From the NCBI GenBank assembly GCA_021234155.1, contig JAJEKV010000025.1:600474-664473 (forward strand): a stretch of 64,000 nucleotides of DNA, read 5' to 3'. Position 1 is the first letter of the stretch, and each line of letters opens with the position of its first letter. Below are positions 9,963 to 20,490 of this stretch, in pieces. A program made the position numbers and the translations under genes. The stretch is from Isoetes taiwanensis. Taxonomy: Eukaryota; Streptophyta; Lycopodiopsida; Isoetales; Isoetaceae. The notes below the pieces were generated by a model. It saw nothing but the letters and a program-made list of their open reading frames with translations. It searched no databases and was not told the DNA's origin.

Positions 9963-12900
9963 TTAAAGATAAACAACCTCCTTCTCTTCCAGATTGATCA
10001 TAAAAGCCAGCCACATGCGAGATGAAAAGCTCGTTTCCGTAGTTTGGCAAGGATCAGGATAGATAGCAAGCAAAATTTGCTGGCTAGATCGAGACGTGCC
10101 AAATAGGGTCAACAACCAAGACCATGCATGCCGAAGCCGCTCACACAAGAAGAAACAATGCTCAATACTCTCAACCCTTTTCTGGCATAAAGGATGAGCT
10201 CGAAACCGATTATCCATTTTATGGACTAACCTGTTGACTCGAGGCATCTATGGATCACTTGCCACCACAAAACTACTACTTTGGGATGAAGCGCCTTATC
10301 CCATACCCATATCCAAACACTTTTCTATTGTGGTGAGAGGGACTGAAGATGCCACCTATTAGATGGAGGCAGGATTTTAGAATGCTAAAGCAATTTATAC
10401 ATAAAAAGACACAAACCTCTGGCTGGATATCCCGATGGCAACCCCATACAACTACCTCAATGTGGACCAGAATTCTCGTGGCAAGCAATGCGGCAATATG
10501 ATTCCAGTTACTCTGTCCCCATCTGTACAACAAGAACTTTGTTCTAAATGCTTCCCATGACATGAGATGACCGGACTCATACCAAGCCGCAATAGTGCTT
10601 ATACCGGTTTGCTATCCATCGCCGTTGTGTTTTTGGATGAACAATCACACTTAGAGGCACATTCTCCGAGTGTCCCGCAAAGGAATCCACCAAAGATGGA
10701 GTGGACAACCAAGACATGCCTCGGGATTAATATGGAAAAGAGACTGACAATGTCCCAAGCAACAAGCAACCCCTTTAGAAAGGAAGAAGCATTAGGTGGG
10801 ATGGATGCATATGATAAAGCAAAGCCCAATGAAGGAGGGGCTTAATGGTGGCCTTATGAAATGGGAGACAATGCTGAATTGACTGCAACAACAACCTCAG
10901 GCCAGGAGAATCATCCTTACCAATGAAAATCCTCCAAAGAAACTTTGATATCATCACCTTGCTTTGGAGGTGAAAATCCAACATACCAAGACCACCAGCT
11001 GCCTTAGGTCTAATGCATTTCGCCCAAGCTACCTTGACCACCGCTCCTAACTCATTTCCACCCCAAATAAAATTTCTGACAATACGCACAATCTCCTCCA
11101 TCTTACACTTCTGCGGAGCTAATAGAGCAGACGCCATGTAGACATGAGTATTACTAAGAACACATTTAGCCACGGTGATTCTAAGGGCATGGACGGTTTA
11201 GTCAGTATTCCACCAAAACAAGTGCTTTTGCAATCCACTAATGATTTCATCCCAAGCATCCAAGCGTAGACATGAATTCCAAACGGGATACCAAGCAACT
11301 TTGTGGTGTTACCATGCGTAAGAATCTTCCATGGATAGTCCGTAATCTGAGGGAGGGATGGGACTGCCTAACGCCCACAAAGTCGTACATTTTTGCCACC
11401 CTACAAGAACTCGATGCTAAGGAGAATGTGTCTAATAATGGCTTAGCATTACGAAGATTCTCAGCCTCGGCAATTAGGAACAAAAAAGTGTCATCGGCAT
11501 ATTGGTTACATACCTCTTGAGAACCATCGTCCATTGGGAGGCCCTGAATAACGCCATCTTGGGTAGCCACGGAGAAGAGCTGGGATAATACTTCTGCCAC
11601 AATTGTGAAAAGCAAGGGTGCTAAGGGACAACCTAGCCGAATTCCTCTACCCACTACAAAAATATCAGATGGCTCACCCTAGAAAAGGACAGTAGATATG
11701 GCTGATGTATGGAGCTTCATGACATTCCTTGAGTGACTCCCCAAACCCAAGTGCAAGAAGACACTTCTCCAAGAAACCCCAATCAACACTATCGTAAGCT
11801 TTAGCAAAATCAAGCTTAAGATACACTGCTCTATGACCCTGTAACCGGGCCGAATATATTCCTTCATATGCAGCAGCCACGTTGTTGAGAATATAATGAC
11901 GAGGGAGAAAGCTAGATTGTGTTGACGAAATAGCGTCAGCCAAGATGTCTCGGACTCTTTCTGCCAATGTCTTAGCAAAGATCTTGTACACAGAGGAAAG
12001 CAATGTAATAGGCCGCCAGTCAGAAATAGTCTTGGGTTCCTTGCTCTTTGGAATGAGAGAGATACAACCTGTATTCAAAATCTTATCAAGGCTCCTAAAT
12101 CTCTGAAACTCACAAAGGCATCATATATGTCATCCTCCAACCAGTCCCAGCACTTCTGAAAAAATTCAATAGGAAAGCCATCAAGACTAGGGCATTTGTC
12201 CCTTTCCAAGAGAGCCACAACTGCTTTTAAGTCCTCCTTCACGATATTGGACTCAAGAAGCAACCTTTGCTTTTCAGAAACAATGCGACGCGACCTTAGT
12301 CAACATGGCCAATTGCATGTCCTTACAAAGGGCAATGGGTGTCGTGCAAAAGAATGAAGAAAAGTGATGATGAAGATATCGCTTAGATTCACCGGATCGG
12401 AGATAAGAGCTTTATCCGGCAACACCAAAGAATATATAGAAGTGGCGAAGTTTCCTTCTTCTTGCAGCCGCAAAAAAGAATCGGTTACATCTATCTCCGT
12501 CCTTGAACCATCGCAACCCCCGCCTTCACCTTGGCTTCAATAACTTTTACGATTTCCATAGCCTTGATCCGAGATAATAACTCCTTTTCTCGACTCCACT
12601 AGTATGGCTAATGAAATGAGTACTTCTAATTCCCGGTACAATGCGGTCAATAGTCCTCTAGCTTCGTGCTCGACTCTCCCATATTCTTTTGCAATGACTT
12701 TCGGCTGCACAACGCCGCGACAACCCTGCACATGCCCCTACGAGGTGAGAAGGCCGAGACCAAGCCCGACTGACCAAGTTTGAACTCATCATCCTCCAAG
12801 TACTTGCAATTAACCTTAAAGTAGGTCCCGGTAGGTTGACGACAATTAGCCACATCATTAGTTAGGAGTTGTGGATTATCATCGGACACCTGAGCCATCC

Positions 12901-13562
12901 GTAAGATTTGAGCGACTAAAATCCGCTAGCCGAAAACCGCACAAGTATTAAAGTATCCTCTATCATGCCTTGCATAAGCTCATCGACTCTGTCCAACCAT
13001 TACACCACGTAAAGGACTGATCACCATCAATCTCTATAAGCTGACCATCATGTAAAAGGCGTAGCCATTATTCTCGCTCGAATCCTTGCACCACTTCAGA
13101 GGCGCGACCACTTCTATCTCTTTCCAACTCGACCATATTAAAGTCGCCAACGAGCAACCATGCAACATTTTGCCCAAGCTGAAGAACTTTACTCCTCAAA
13201 GTTTCCCACAAAGCACCACGCTGACGAGGTCTATTATGAGCATATATCAAACCCCATTCTTGGCCCTTATCTTTCCATTTTATTATTATCCACCGCCTGA
13301 ACCTATCTGTTTGAGTAAAAGTGACATCCACAGAAGACTTCCATGCAGTAAGCACATCAGCCTTAGATGCATCAGCAGCAGACACCAAGACATTATAGTC
13401 ACATCCAAATACATTAGCTACTTTATGTACATCACCTCGGCGGCATTTATGCTCTTGAAGGCAACAAAAGGTCGTAGAAAACTTAGACAGGTAAAGAGAC
13501 AATCTGCTTCTTTTACTTGGGGAAGAAGCCACTCCCCTCACATTCCAAGACAACAGGTTCAT
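9963..13562 (-). pseudogene. L1 ORF2 (endonuclease, reverse transcriptase, zf-RVT), frameshifted
   Basis: Starts at the ATG at 13562: MNLLSWNVRGVASS, the APE endonuclease opening, then CLQEHK (catalytic Glu) and LLVGDFNMVE (13068-13562 frame). After breaks around 12300-13060 the RT begins with the SLDGFP..FF motif (12263-12075), then SLIPKSKEPKTISDWRPITL and LKLDFAKAYDSVDW (catalytic Asp, about 11810) in 12078-11674, then GIRLGCPLAPLLF and QYADDTFLF (about 11490) in 11654-11247. The thumb/connection part (FIWGG, GGLGMLDF) is at 11173-10775, and the C-terminal zinc-ribbon-like HPLCQKRVESIEHCFFLCE at about 10145-10200. At least five frameshifts or stops separate these pieces, so it is not functional. 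The catalytic motifs themselves are preserved. Confidence 0.9.
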
Positions 13563-13665
13563 GTGGCCAAAATATTATGTTCCACCTCCATACCAATAGA
13601 GCAAGCATCAACCATGTCCATCTCGCATGGTTCTGAAGGGAGGTCAGCCCACCTCGTCCTGGAAA

Positions 13666-13810
13666 TTGGCAAGGGGGAGCCTCCTCTCTGTTCCACCCTT
13701 CCATTGTTTTGTTCAAAGACTTGGTGAGGGGAGAGCCTCCCTCTGCTCTACCCCCATTATTTTGTTGAGTAACGGCAAGGGAGAGCCTCCTCTCTGCTCC
13801 ACCCTTCCAC
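13666..13810. repeat. Imperfect tandem repeat between L1 ORF1 and ORF2
   Basis: Three imperfect units of about 50-60 bp, each with GGGAGCCTCC..TCTG.TC.ACC (around 13672, 13728 and 13776). They span the ORF1 stop and the ORF1-ORF2 spacer. Length variation here could shift the ORF1 end. Confidence 0.75.
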
Positions 13811-15263
13811 GCAAATTATCAGAATCGCTCATGACCTGAGACACATGTTGACTAGCCTTATTGCATGTGGCTCTTTTCCAATTAACATTTGTCCATCCCT
13901 CTTGGGCATTTTCATGATGCTCTTGAACATTTTCATGCCGCTCTTGCAATTCCTGGATCTTCTGTAACTTAGCCCTAGCATCCTCTTCAAAAGCGGGAGT
14001 ATGCACAATCTTCTGTGGGATAGTGGTTTTAGCAGCAGATGGAGTGGCAACAATAGAGGTAGCAGTAGCATTGGCAGAAAGGACAACAGAGGGTAAAGGG
14101 GACTCAACAGAGGTAGGAGGCATAGAGGAGGAAGGGACCATTGTAGGGCGATCTCTCTTAGCACGAAAATTTGCAAATAAAGCAAGTTGAGGAAATAGAT
14201 CAGCAAGCTGAGGGCCATTGAGCAATTGCAAAGCATACTTTAGAAAGATAGGGCCACTTTTCACAACCACACAATCAGGAAGACCGCGACCAGAAGGAAG
14301 AGAGACACAAATTTTAGGACCATCAACAATAGAATGGGCCAGATGAGTACCCAGACCATTAGCAATACTGATAAGAAACTCCGACACCAAGAGATCAGGA
14401 GGAAGATTAGGAATAGAAAACCAACATGGCATCCTAAGAGCACGAGTCATACCAGGAGAAAATCCAGGCGAGTAAGACTGGTACAAAATATAATCACTCC
14501 ACATTGGGTCCACACCACGTGCCACCAGTTGCTCCATAACCACAGCATCATAAAAAACGATCAAAAAGAACTTCTTATCCAGCACCTTTAAAGTACAATA
14601 AGGTGGCAACCCTAATCTCCGAAGATGACCAGTCAACCAATAGTCAAGCTTCCTAGTGTCAAGAAATGCTCCAGTATATTGACCAACCACACTAAACGAC
14701 AACAAGTTACTAATATACTTCTTGTGTAAGTCATGATCAATCTCGACCAGATTGTACCCAGACGCTTGAAGAGTATTCTTACACATTTCAGGCTGATAGA
14801 AAACTTCAACAGGAGGTAACTGAAGCTCCAACTGAGTCTCCTTTGCTCGCAACTCACCCAAAAGATTATTGAGATCTCTTTTGTTATCCTGAATCATCAC
14901 ATCAATAGCTGTAGCAATACGCACTGCAGACGTAGTTGATGACAAGTCCTTCTTCATCCAATCACTAAAGCGCTCCCTGCTAGCATTTACTCCAGAAGTT
15001 GAGGACCTCCAAGGAAGTGGACGGGACTGATCTTTGTTAGAATTGGCATCAGCTGGCCCCGAGGCACCATCCACAGAAGCATTACCGCTATTCAAAGCAC
15101 TTGTACTCTTCGGTTTACCAGCCGAGGGTGCCAATGCAGGAAAATCATCGTCTTGAAAGGCATTCTCACTATAAGCCAGAGGGTTAACATGCAATGCCAA
15201 ATTTGCCCCCTGCACCAGCGTGGATACATGAGGTTTTGCAGGCAGCTTGGAAGTTGACGCCAT
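13713..15263 (-). CDS. L1 ORF1 protein (nucleic-acid-binding, DUF4283-like)
   Basis: Intact 516-codon ORF. The N-terminal 120 residues are low-complexity and Ser/Ala-rich. The middle (about 170-320) has the layout of plant L1 ORF1 DUF4283 domains: a hydrophobic strand around LGLPPYCTLKVLDKKFFLIV, then RALRMPCWFSIPNLPPDLL, the usual W..I..LP..L signature. A short helical Glu/His repeat (QERHENVQEHHENAQEG) near 455-475 may form a coiled coil. I see no CCHC knuckle, which many plant ORF1 proteins have at this point. The family binds element RNA in a ribonucleoprotein with ORF2. The 3' end runs into a tandem repeat (13666-13810) that encodes the last about 30 residues, so the C-terminus is probably secondary. 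Confidence 0.85.
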   Translation of the reverse strand: MASTSKLPAKPHVSTLVQGANLALHVNPLAYSENAFQDDDFPALAPSAGKPKSTSALNSGNASVDGASGPADANSNKDQSRPLPWRSSTSGVNASRERFSDWMKKDLSSTTSAVRIATAIDVMIQDNKRDLNNLLGELRAKETQLELQLPPVEVFYQPEMCKNTLQASGYNLVEIDHDLHKKYISNLLSFSVVGQYTGAFLDTRKLDYWLTGHLRRLGLPPYCTLKVLDKKFFLIVFYDAVVMEQLVARGVDPMWSDYILYQSYSPGFSPGMTRALRMPCWFSIPNLPPDLLVSEFLISIANGLGTHLAHSIVDGPKICVSLPSGRGLPDCVVVKSGPIFLKYALQLLNGPQLADLFPQLALFANFRAKRDRPTMVPSSSMPPTSVESPLPSVVLSANATATSIVATPSAAKTTIPQKIVHTPAFEEDARAKLQKIQELQERHENVQEHHENAQEGWTNVNWKRATCNKASQHVSQVMSDSDNLRGRVEQRGGSPLPLLNKIMGVEQREALPSPSL

Positions 15264-15476
15264 AGAGCCGAAATTGTCAGGGCCAAAAATGCTATCAGCC
15301 GGAACCTAAAAGTTGCAATGCCACACACCGTTGGAAAGAGCTCTGGATCAGCTTTCCAAAGAGCCAAAAAACACCGTAATCCGAGGTCTGTTTCTCAAGA
15401 TATGAACACAAACGTAAACCAGCCTCCGGCAGAAACCCTAGGGCGCATCCATGATTCAAGTACCTAAAACATCTTC

Positions 15477-15487
15477 GACAGAAAACA
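15477..15487 (+). repeat. Candidate L1 target-site duplication, right copy
   Basis: GACAGAAAACA, identical to 9671-9681. It places the LINE 5' end at about 15476, giving a 213-bp 5' UTR before ORF1. Confidence 0.6.
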
Positions 15488-16980
15488 GTTTTAACCCTGT
15501 CATGTTCAATGAACCCTATCTTCCTTCTCATACCTTGGAATGCTGTGCAGTTTTTAATGTTGTACTCCCTAACTCCATAGAGAATTAAGAAAATACTGAA
15601 AAAAATAAAAAAAAAAAATCATTTCATTACGACAGTTTTACCTTATGTAAATATAAGGAAGTCTTGGCATGACTCCCTTGGATTCACCTAAGTATAACTT
15701 CCAAGAATGGAGGTAGATAGATTTTTAGATATTTTTCATATGGAATATGGCTGCCATATATGAACTTCTAGGAAGGGTTAGAATGGAGGTTGATAGATTT
15801 TTAGATATTTTTCATATGGTTTTATTGAATTTTGAGCCATTGATTTTATATGAATTTTAAAGTGCACAGTGCAAATGCACCATTTTTGGTCCATCGCCTG
15901 ACAATTCTAGTGTTAGGTTAACAGTTCCAACATCTTAGGTATTAGTTTTAGCATCATTTGTTTTCTTAAAGGCCAAAATCCAAGAATAGACTAGTGATAA
16001 AGGTAATGGCGTGTGGGATGGCATGATTTGAGGCTAAAATCAAGCTTTAGGGTTCGTGGGCTTCTCTTTCACAAAACTTGCTCGAGAATTTCGTATTTCT
16101 TCGACGTATCTTTGCCATATATTTGTATATACGGCCTTTAACAATGGTTCCCGAGGTTTTTTAAGTGATGAAATAAGGACATCTTTAAAGATTCGATGGT
16201 CTACCATCCTGGGAACTCCAAGCACAAGTTTGTGCCTAGAAAGTTCCTACGAATCTTCATGGTTTTTCCACAAGGCCTTGGCTATGGGGTTCTAATCCAA
16301 GGTATGACTTGCTTTTAATGAAGCAAGGGATCAACAAAAGATATGCATGGAAGACATGGTAGAAAATAGTGAAATAATAAGGCAATGGAAATGAAAGATG
16401 ATAAGGCAATGGAAATGAAAGATGATAAGGCAATGGAAATAAGGGCTTTGTCGAAAATTTGAAGGCAACACGATTAAAATGGATATTTGGCAAAAAAATG
16501 GCTAAGGTGTGAGACTTCAAAAAAAGGGCTATGAGATGTGTGGCAAGTATGATGAGAATGGATGGTCGAAGGGCCTATGTATAGAAAAATAATACAAGGG
16601 CCTAGGCAAGAAAAATTCCAAAGGGTGAACTTATGGTAAAAAATGGGAGTAATGACTTGGAGTTATGGTATTTAGCAAGGGCAAGTTCAAAAGTGAATTG
16701 GAAATAAAATGGAACAAGGTGATGCTAAAACTTAGATACCATGACAAGGGGTCTTCCAAACTTCAACGTGGTGACTTCTAATCTTCAAAAAATATCTTCC
16801 AAATCTTTTTAACCCAGAGTCTTGTAAAATAAGCCTTAATGAAATGTTTGACCACAAATATAGTACCTCTTACAAAGTTTGAATTTGAGTGCTTTGCGTT
16901 GAGCTTGTAGATGAGTTTCTTTTGACCTTCATACAAACATTGCCTACCAAGATCTTCCATCTGCAAATTTAAGAACTCAA
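15488..16980. other. Intergenic, with a 24-bp tandem repeat
   Basis: No gene recognised. A 24-bp unit (GGCAATGGAAATGAAAGATG plus ATAA) is repeated 2.5 times at 16381-16440. A sentence-like duplication around GATAGATTTTTAGATATTTT occurs near 15717 and 15791. Confidence 0.55.
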
Positions 16981-16989
16981 ATAGACACA

Positions 16990-17257
16990 ATGGTTAGTAT
17001 ATTGCCCAGTGGAGGCAAGAAGCTGATCAAAGATAAGTTACAGGTTCTCAATCCATTTGTGGAAGGGCAATTGGTTTTATGCAGGACCACTAAGAAGAAT
17101 CTATCCAAATTTCAAAGCCCATGGGAAGGTCCATTTCTGATTGATAAAGAAGTATCAGGTGGGGCCTCTACGTGATGACTCCAGAAAGGAAATTGTTGCC
17201 TAACCCCAGAAATAGAAAGAACCTCATGCTTTATTTTGAAAGAGAAGTGCTATTCTA
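16990..17257 (+). pseudogene. Ty3/gypsy integrase C-terminal fragment
   Basis: The frame reads NPFVEGQLVLCRTTKK, then KFQSPWEGPFLIDKEVSGG, the GPY/F module at the C-terminus of gypsy integrases (F.EGDLVL...KFQ..WEGP). After a frame break near 17160 it ends with NPRNRKNLMLYFEREVLF and a stop. The last motif also occurs at 32084-32130 (minus), so the two belong to one family. No protease, RT or RNase H is nearby, so this is an isolated 3' piece. Confidence 0.7.
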
Positions 17258-17435
17258 AGGGATTCGGTTTGGGCATAGCGTCAATTACAATGAATTGGTG
17301 AAGAATTATTGGGTTACAGCAGGTTATTTTTCTGTAAAAGTAGAGGCGACCGTGCAATAATATAGGACCTATCCTATATCAAAAGATGTATTTCAGGGAT
17401 ACAAATCCAAAAGAGTTGTGGTGCATCCATGTTGA
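17258..17435 (+). repeat. 3' flank of the gypsy piece, shared with 31.94-32.09 kb
   Basis: About 170 bp that recur inverted at about 31938-32085 (landmarks GAGGCGACCGTGCAATAATA, AGATGTATTTCAGGGATACA). Probably the start of the 3' LTR or the segment just before it; LTR borders not resolved. Confidence 0.7.
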
Positions 17436-18125
17436 GTGCGCAGTCTTATTAAAGGTCTCCTTTAACTTTGCACATAAATTGCACTTTGCAAAGTTGTTTG
17501 AGGTTTCTATGGTCACATGTTTGAAATGCTTATTCCATAGCCTACTAAAACTAGGTTGGGATATCGAGGCCACTCCAAATTCCCAAAGTAATGCACTTAT
17601 TTTCTCCAGTATGCTCTTTTGAGTACAATGGAATGACAATCTCTTCTCAACAACTCCTCTACCTTGTTTATCCCTCTTACTCTTATGTGGCATGTTCTCT
17701 GCATTTATGTGGTCATTCTTATTCTTATTCTTATTCTTTACAGCTACAATCCTGGATGTTGGTCTCAACGTGTTCCCATGCATTGCAATTCTACTGCTAT
17801 TTTCATGTCTCTTTTACCAGTTGTGCCATGAAGAGGTTGGAGGCGCCTATGATTTTGAAATATGAAATACGATTTTGCCTAAGGTTTTGAAGGAATATCG
17901 AACCTCTATACGGCTTTGCCTAAGATTTTAGAATATGAAATACGGGGGCTTGAACCTCTACCAAAATAACTGAACGTTCTAATAAGACTATGACCAATGT
18001 ATCCAGTGAGCTAACATGATTATTTTTTATCTTAAATCTATGTTTTTTTTTTTTATAACAACCCATTCAATTGTTTTAGGGATATATGGTCTATGGTTTC
18101 AGGAATTGTTATTTCTACATCCATA
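17436..18125. other. Intergenic, no gene seen
   Basis: A (TTCTTA)n run lies at about 17714-17738. Nothing else recognised. Confidence 0.45.
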
Positions 18126-18461
18126 TCAAATCTTTTTGGAACTCCATGTTATTTCGCTACTTATGGTATATATAAAAGTCCTCTTGCTATCACACTTATG
18201 TTCTTGATATATAGCTCTTGCTTCCACCAACTCATCTACTGTGAACATACGAACACAAAAGGACCAACAACATTCACTTCCTCTAATCTTCATCATAGCT
18301 TCAAGAAAACAATCATAATCTGACTTGCACCTCTTGCTGAGATAATGTTTGAAAGCTAGTAGTGGCCTTTTGCTAGATTCTGTAGACCTCGTTGACAATG
18401 GTTGCATATCAAGAGGAAATAAGTAGTTCATTGGTAGGCCATGCCGCAATGGTTGGAACAT
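18126..18461 (-). CDS. Unrecognised 111-codon ORF
   Basis: A minus-strand ORF with balanced composition (residues about 40-95 charged, six Cys) that reads more protein-like than its neighbours, but I recognise no domain, and it has no clear TATA box or introns. A 5'-truncated L1 lies immediately upstream on the same strand. It may be a fragment of an older element or an exon; it could also be chance. Confidence 0.2.
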   Translation of the reverse strand: MFQPLRHGLPMNYLFPLDMQPLSTRSTESSKRPLLAFKHYLSKRCKSDYDCFLEAMMKIRGSECCWSFCVRMFTVDELVEARAIYQEHKCDSKRTFIYTISSEITWSSKKI

Positions 18462-18486
18462 TCAGTTGTTTCATACAAGCAAGGCA

Positions 18487-19735
18487 TTTTTTTTTTTTTT
18501 TTTTTTTTGAAGAACGTATGACTTATATTAAATAAAAAGGATTACACAGCAAGACTCAGATGAGATGGAGATAAGTCCCCCAAATCTCATCCTTATCATC
18601 ATCAGATAACTTGGACACCAAATATTGATCATACAACCTGTCTTTAACCGCGGAAAGCAGTTGGTCATGGGCCCGAGAGACATTCTTAAAGACCGATGAC
18701 ACCGATTCTTCCAAACAACCCGGCAAGTTAGCTACCGTGTGATATGGAACGCTACTTTCTTTAACCTTGGCCACCGCCGAGGAAGTAAACCAAGAAGGAT
18801 TTGTTGACTATGGAGGTGGGATGAAAAGCGAGCCCTGAACCCATGCCCATGTGGTATGTAACGTTGTCGCCTATCGGGGTAAAACAATGCTCAATAGTCT
18901 CAGCGACACCTTGCATACGGGGCAAAGAGGACTTACCCGTGGCTTAAATGAATGTACCTTCACATTAACCCGGAGTGACCGATGAGCAATTTGCCGAGAA
19001 GCACCGAGTATTTAGGAATGATATTCTTATCCCGCATACACCTCCACATCTTGGCTGAAGTTGATCTTCTTGAACTGGCACTGCCCAATGTGTAGAGGGG
19101 CGAAGGGGGCGCAGCCGTTGCTAGGGCTCAGAAGTAGCGCCTTGAACCAAATCCTTTCCCAATGAAATGTCTCCAATAACTTTCCGGATCCGCTCGCCCC
19201 CGGTGGTTGGGCAAAATAGGGAGGTTATTGCGACGGCTTCCCACACCCGAAAGTCCCGCGGGACCAAATGATATCTCTTACGAAATGCGGACCAAGTGAG
19301 GAGACGCGTTCCTCGATGATACCATGCCCCAAGTGTTAAAACACCAAAGATGTTTGCCACCTCTTTTGTACTCGGAATGCGAGAGAAGCCGCAAGTGGAA
19401 GTTGATGAAAAGGGCACCACAAAAAGGGGAAGATATTTGCAAGCAATTGGGGGATCACGGCCACAAGAGGCTTCACCGAATGCCAAGCTTTCAACAAACC
19501 TTTGAGAAAGGGAGATGCATGTGGAAATGGCTTAAGGGGATATAGAAGAGCCCACGGTAACTGAGGCTTAACTGCAGGTTTGCCAAAAGGAATACAATGC
19601 TCCAATGACTGAACAAGCAGGCGCATCCCACACGATTGCACATGCCCCAGGAGAACCTGCCAAAGAAACTTGGAAAGGAGAACCTTACCATGCAGCCTAA
19701 GATCCCACCTCCTTTTCCTTCCAATTGTCATATAG
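18487..19735 (-). mobile_element. 5'-truncated L1 LINE, 3' end of ORF2
   Basis: Poly(A) is the plus-strand T run 18487-18508. Minus-strand frames at 19731-19336 and 19486-19121 match the ORF2 thumb/connection region of the large L1 at 9.7-15.5 kb (HGKVLLSKFLWQVLLGH here, SKVMISKFLWRIFIGKD there). Zinc-ribbon-like remnants (C..C....ETIEHCF) lie at about 18880-18930, followed by the terminal frame 18774-18556. Several frameshifts, non-coding. Only about 1.25 kb of ORF2 plus 3' UTR remain. Confidence 0.85.
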
Positions 19736-19826
19736 TTCTAAGATTGCCACACCTAATTTGTCTTTCCCTAATCTTTTATCATTGATTGCATTGATAGGAT
19801 CTGCCACTTAGTCACAAGGGCTTCTT

Positions 19827-19965
19827 TTTGGGTTGCCCCTAGGGGGCAAACCCTGGTTTATGTGGGTATGTGGGCATATCCAGGTATATGCCGGCATATG
19901 CCGAGCATATGCTGGTGACTGCTAAAAACTGGCTCTTTCCTGTAAATGCTCGGTCGCATCTGTTG
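19827..19965 (+). repeat. Palindrome-rich dispersed repeat, copy A
   Basis: Starts near TTTTTGGGTTGCCCCTAGGG and contains several nested ATATGCC/GGCATAT palindromes. The same opening recurs at 26546 (plus) and, inverted, at 32875. Copies A and C stay similar for about 140 bp, through TGCTGGTGACTG and AACTGGCT. Not coding. Confidence 0.8.
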
Positions 19966-20480
19966 GTGGTCCAGCCCCAGTCGCCTGTGTTCGAACCGGC
20001 AAACCGGCATCCATTCTATAGGGGTCAAATCAGAAATAGATGGAAGGAAATATATGTTTATTTCATTTCTTCAGAGCCCGCAGAAGGACCCCAGAGGCAG
20101 CTTACAAGAAGGTCTTTACGGCAGCAGCACTACCTTCACCAAAGGCCGTGAGACGCCTTGCTTCATTTATCGTGTGAGTTTCCAGAAAATTCCTGACATG
20201 CTTGGACAACATTGACTGATAGCAATTACTTTTCTGACCAGAGTTGGGGGAAACTTTCAGTCAATGAGAGATTTAGCAGATGGCAATTTCGACAATGCCA
20301 ACAACGATTGGTCCACCTTTAGTCTTGCAGCAGTAAGAATACTTTCCCTCCGAGAAAAGGATGGAAGCTTGAAGGGGTGAACCAGTAACCATGGTGGAAA
20401 ACACCATCATTTGATTCGATCGCTCCTTGATGCTGGTAAGGATGTTGCTCATTCATGCTGGTAAGGATGTTGTTAACTTT
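19966..20480. other. Unassigned stretch upstream of the Rab3GAP-like exons
   Basis: May hold upstream exons of the Rab3GAP-like gene but I cannot place any. A 22-bp direct repeat (ATGCTGGTAAGGATGTTG) occurs at 20431 and 20456. Confidence 0.4.
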
Positions 20481-20490
20481 GGAGCTCAAT

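Larger units (their letters stand above)
9684..15476 (-). mobile_element. L1-type LINE, near full length
   Basis: Minus-strand non-LTR element of about 5.8 kb: 5' UTR (about 210 bp), ORF1 (15263-13713), spacer of about 150 bp, ORF2 with an APE endonuclease first and reverse transcriptase after it (13562 to about 9963), 3' UTR and a 31-base poly(A) (plus-strand T run 9684-9714). The 11-mer GACAGAAAACA occurs just outside the tail (9671-9681) and again at 15477-15487, which fits a target-site duplication and fixes the 5' end. Gene order and poly(A) fit the plant L1 clade. Confidence 0.9.
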
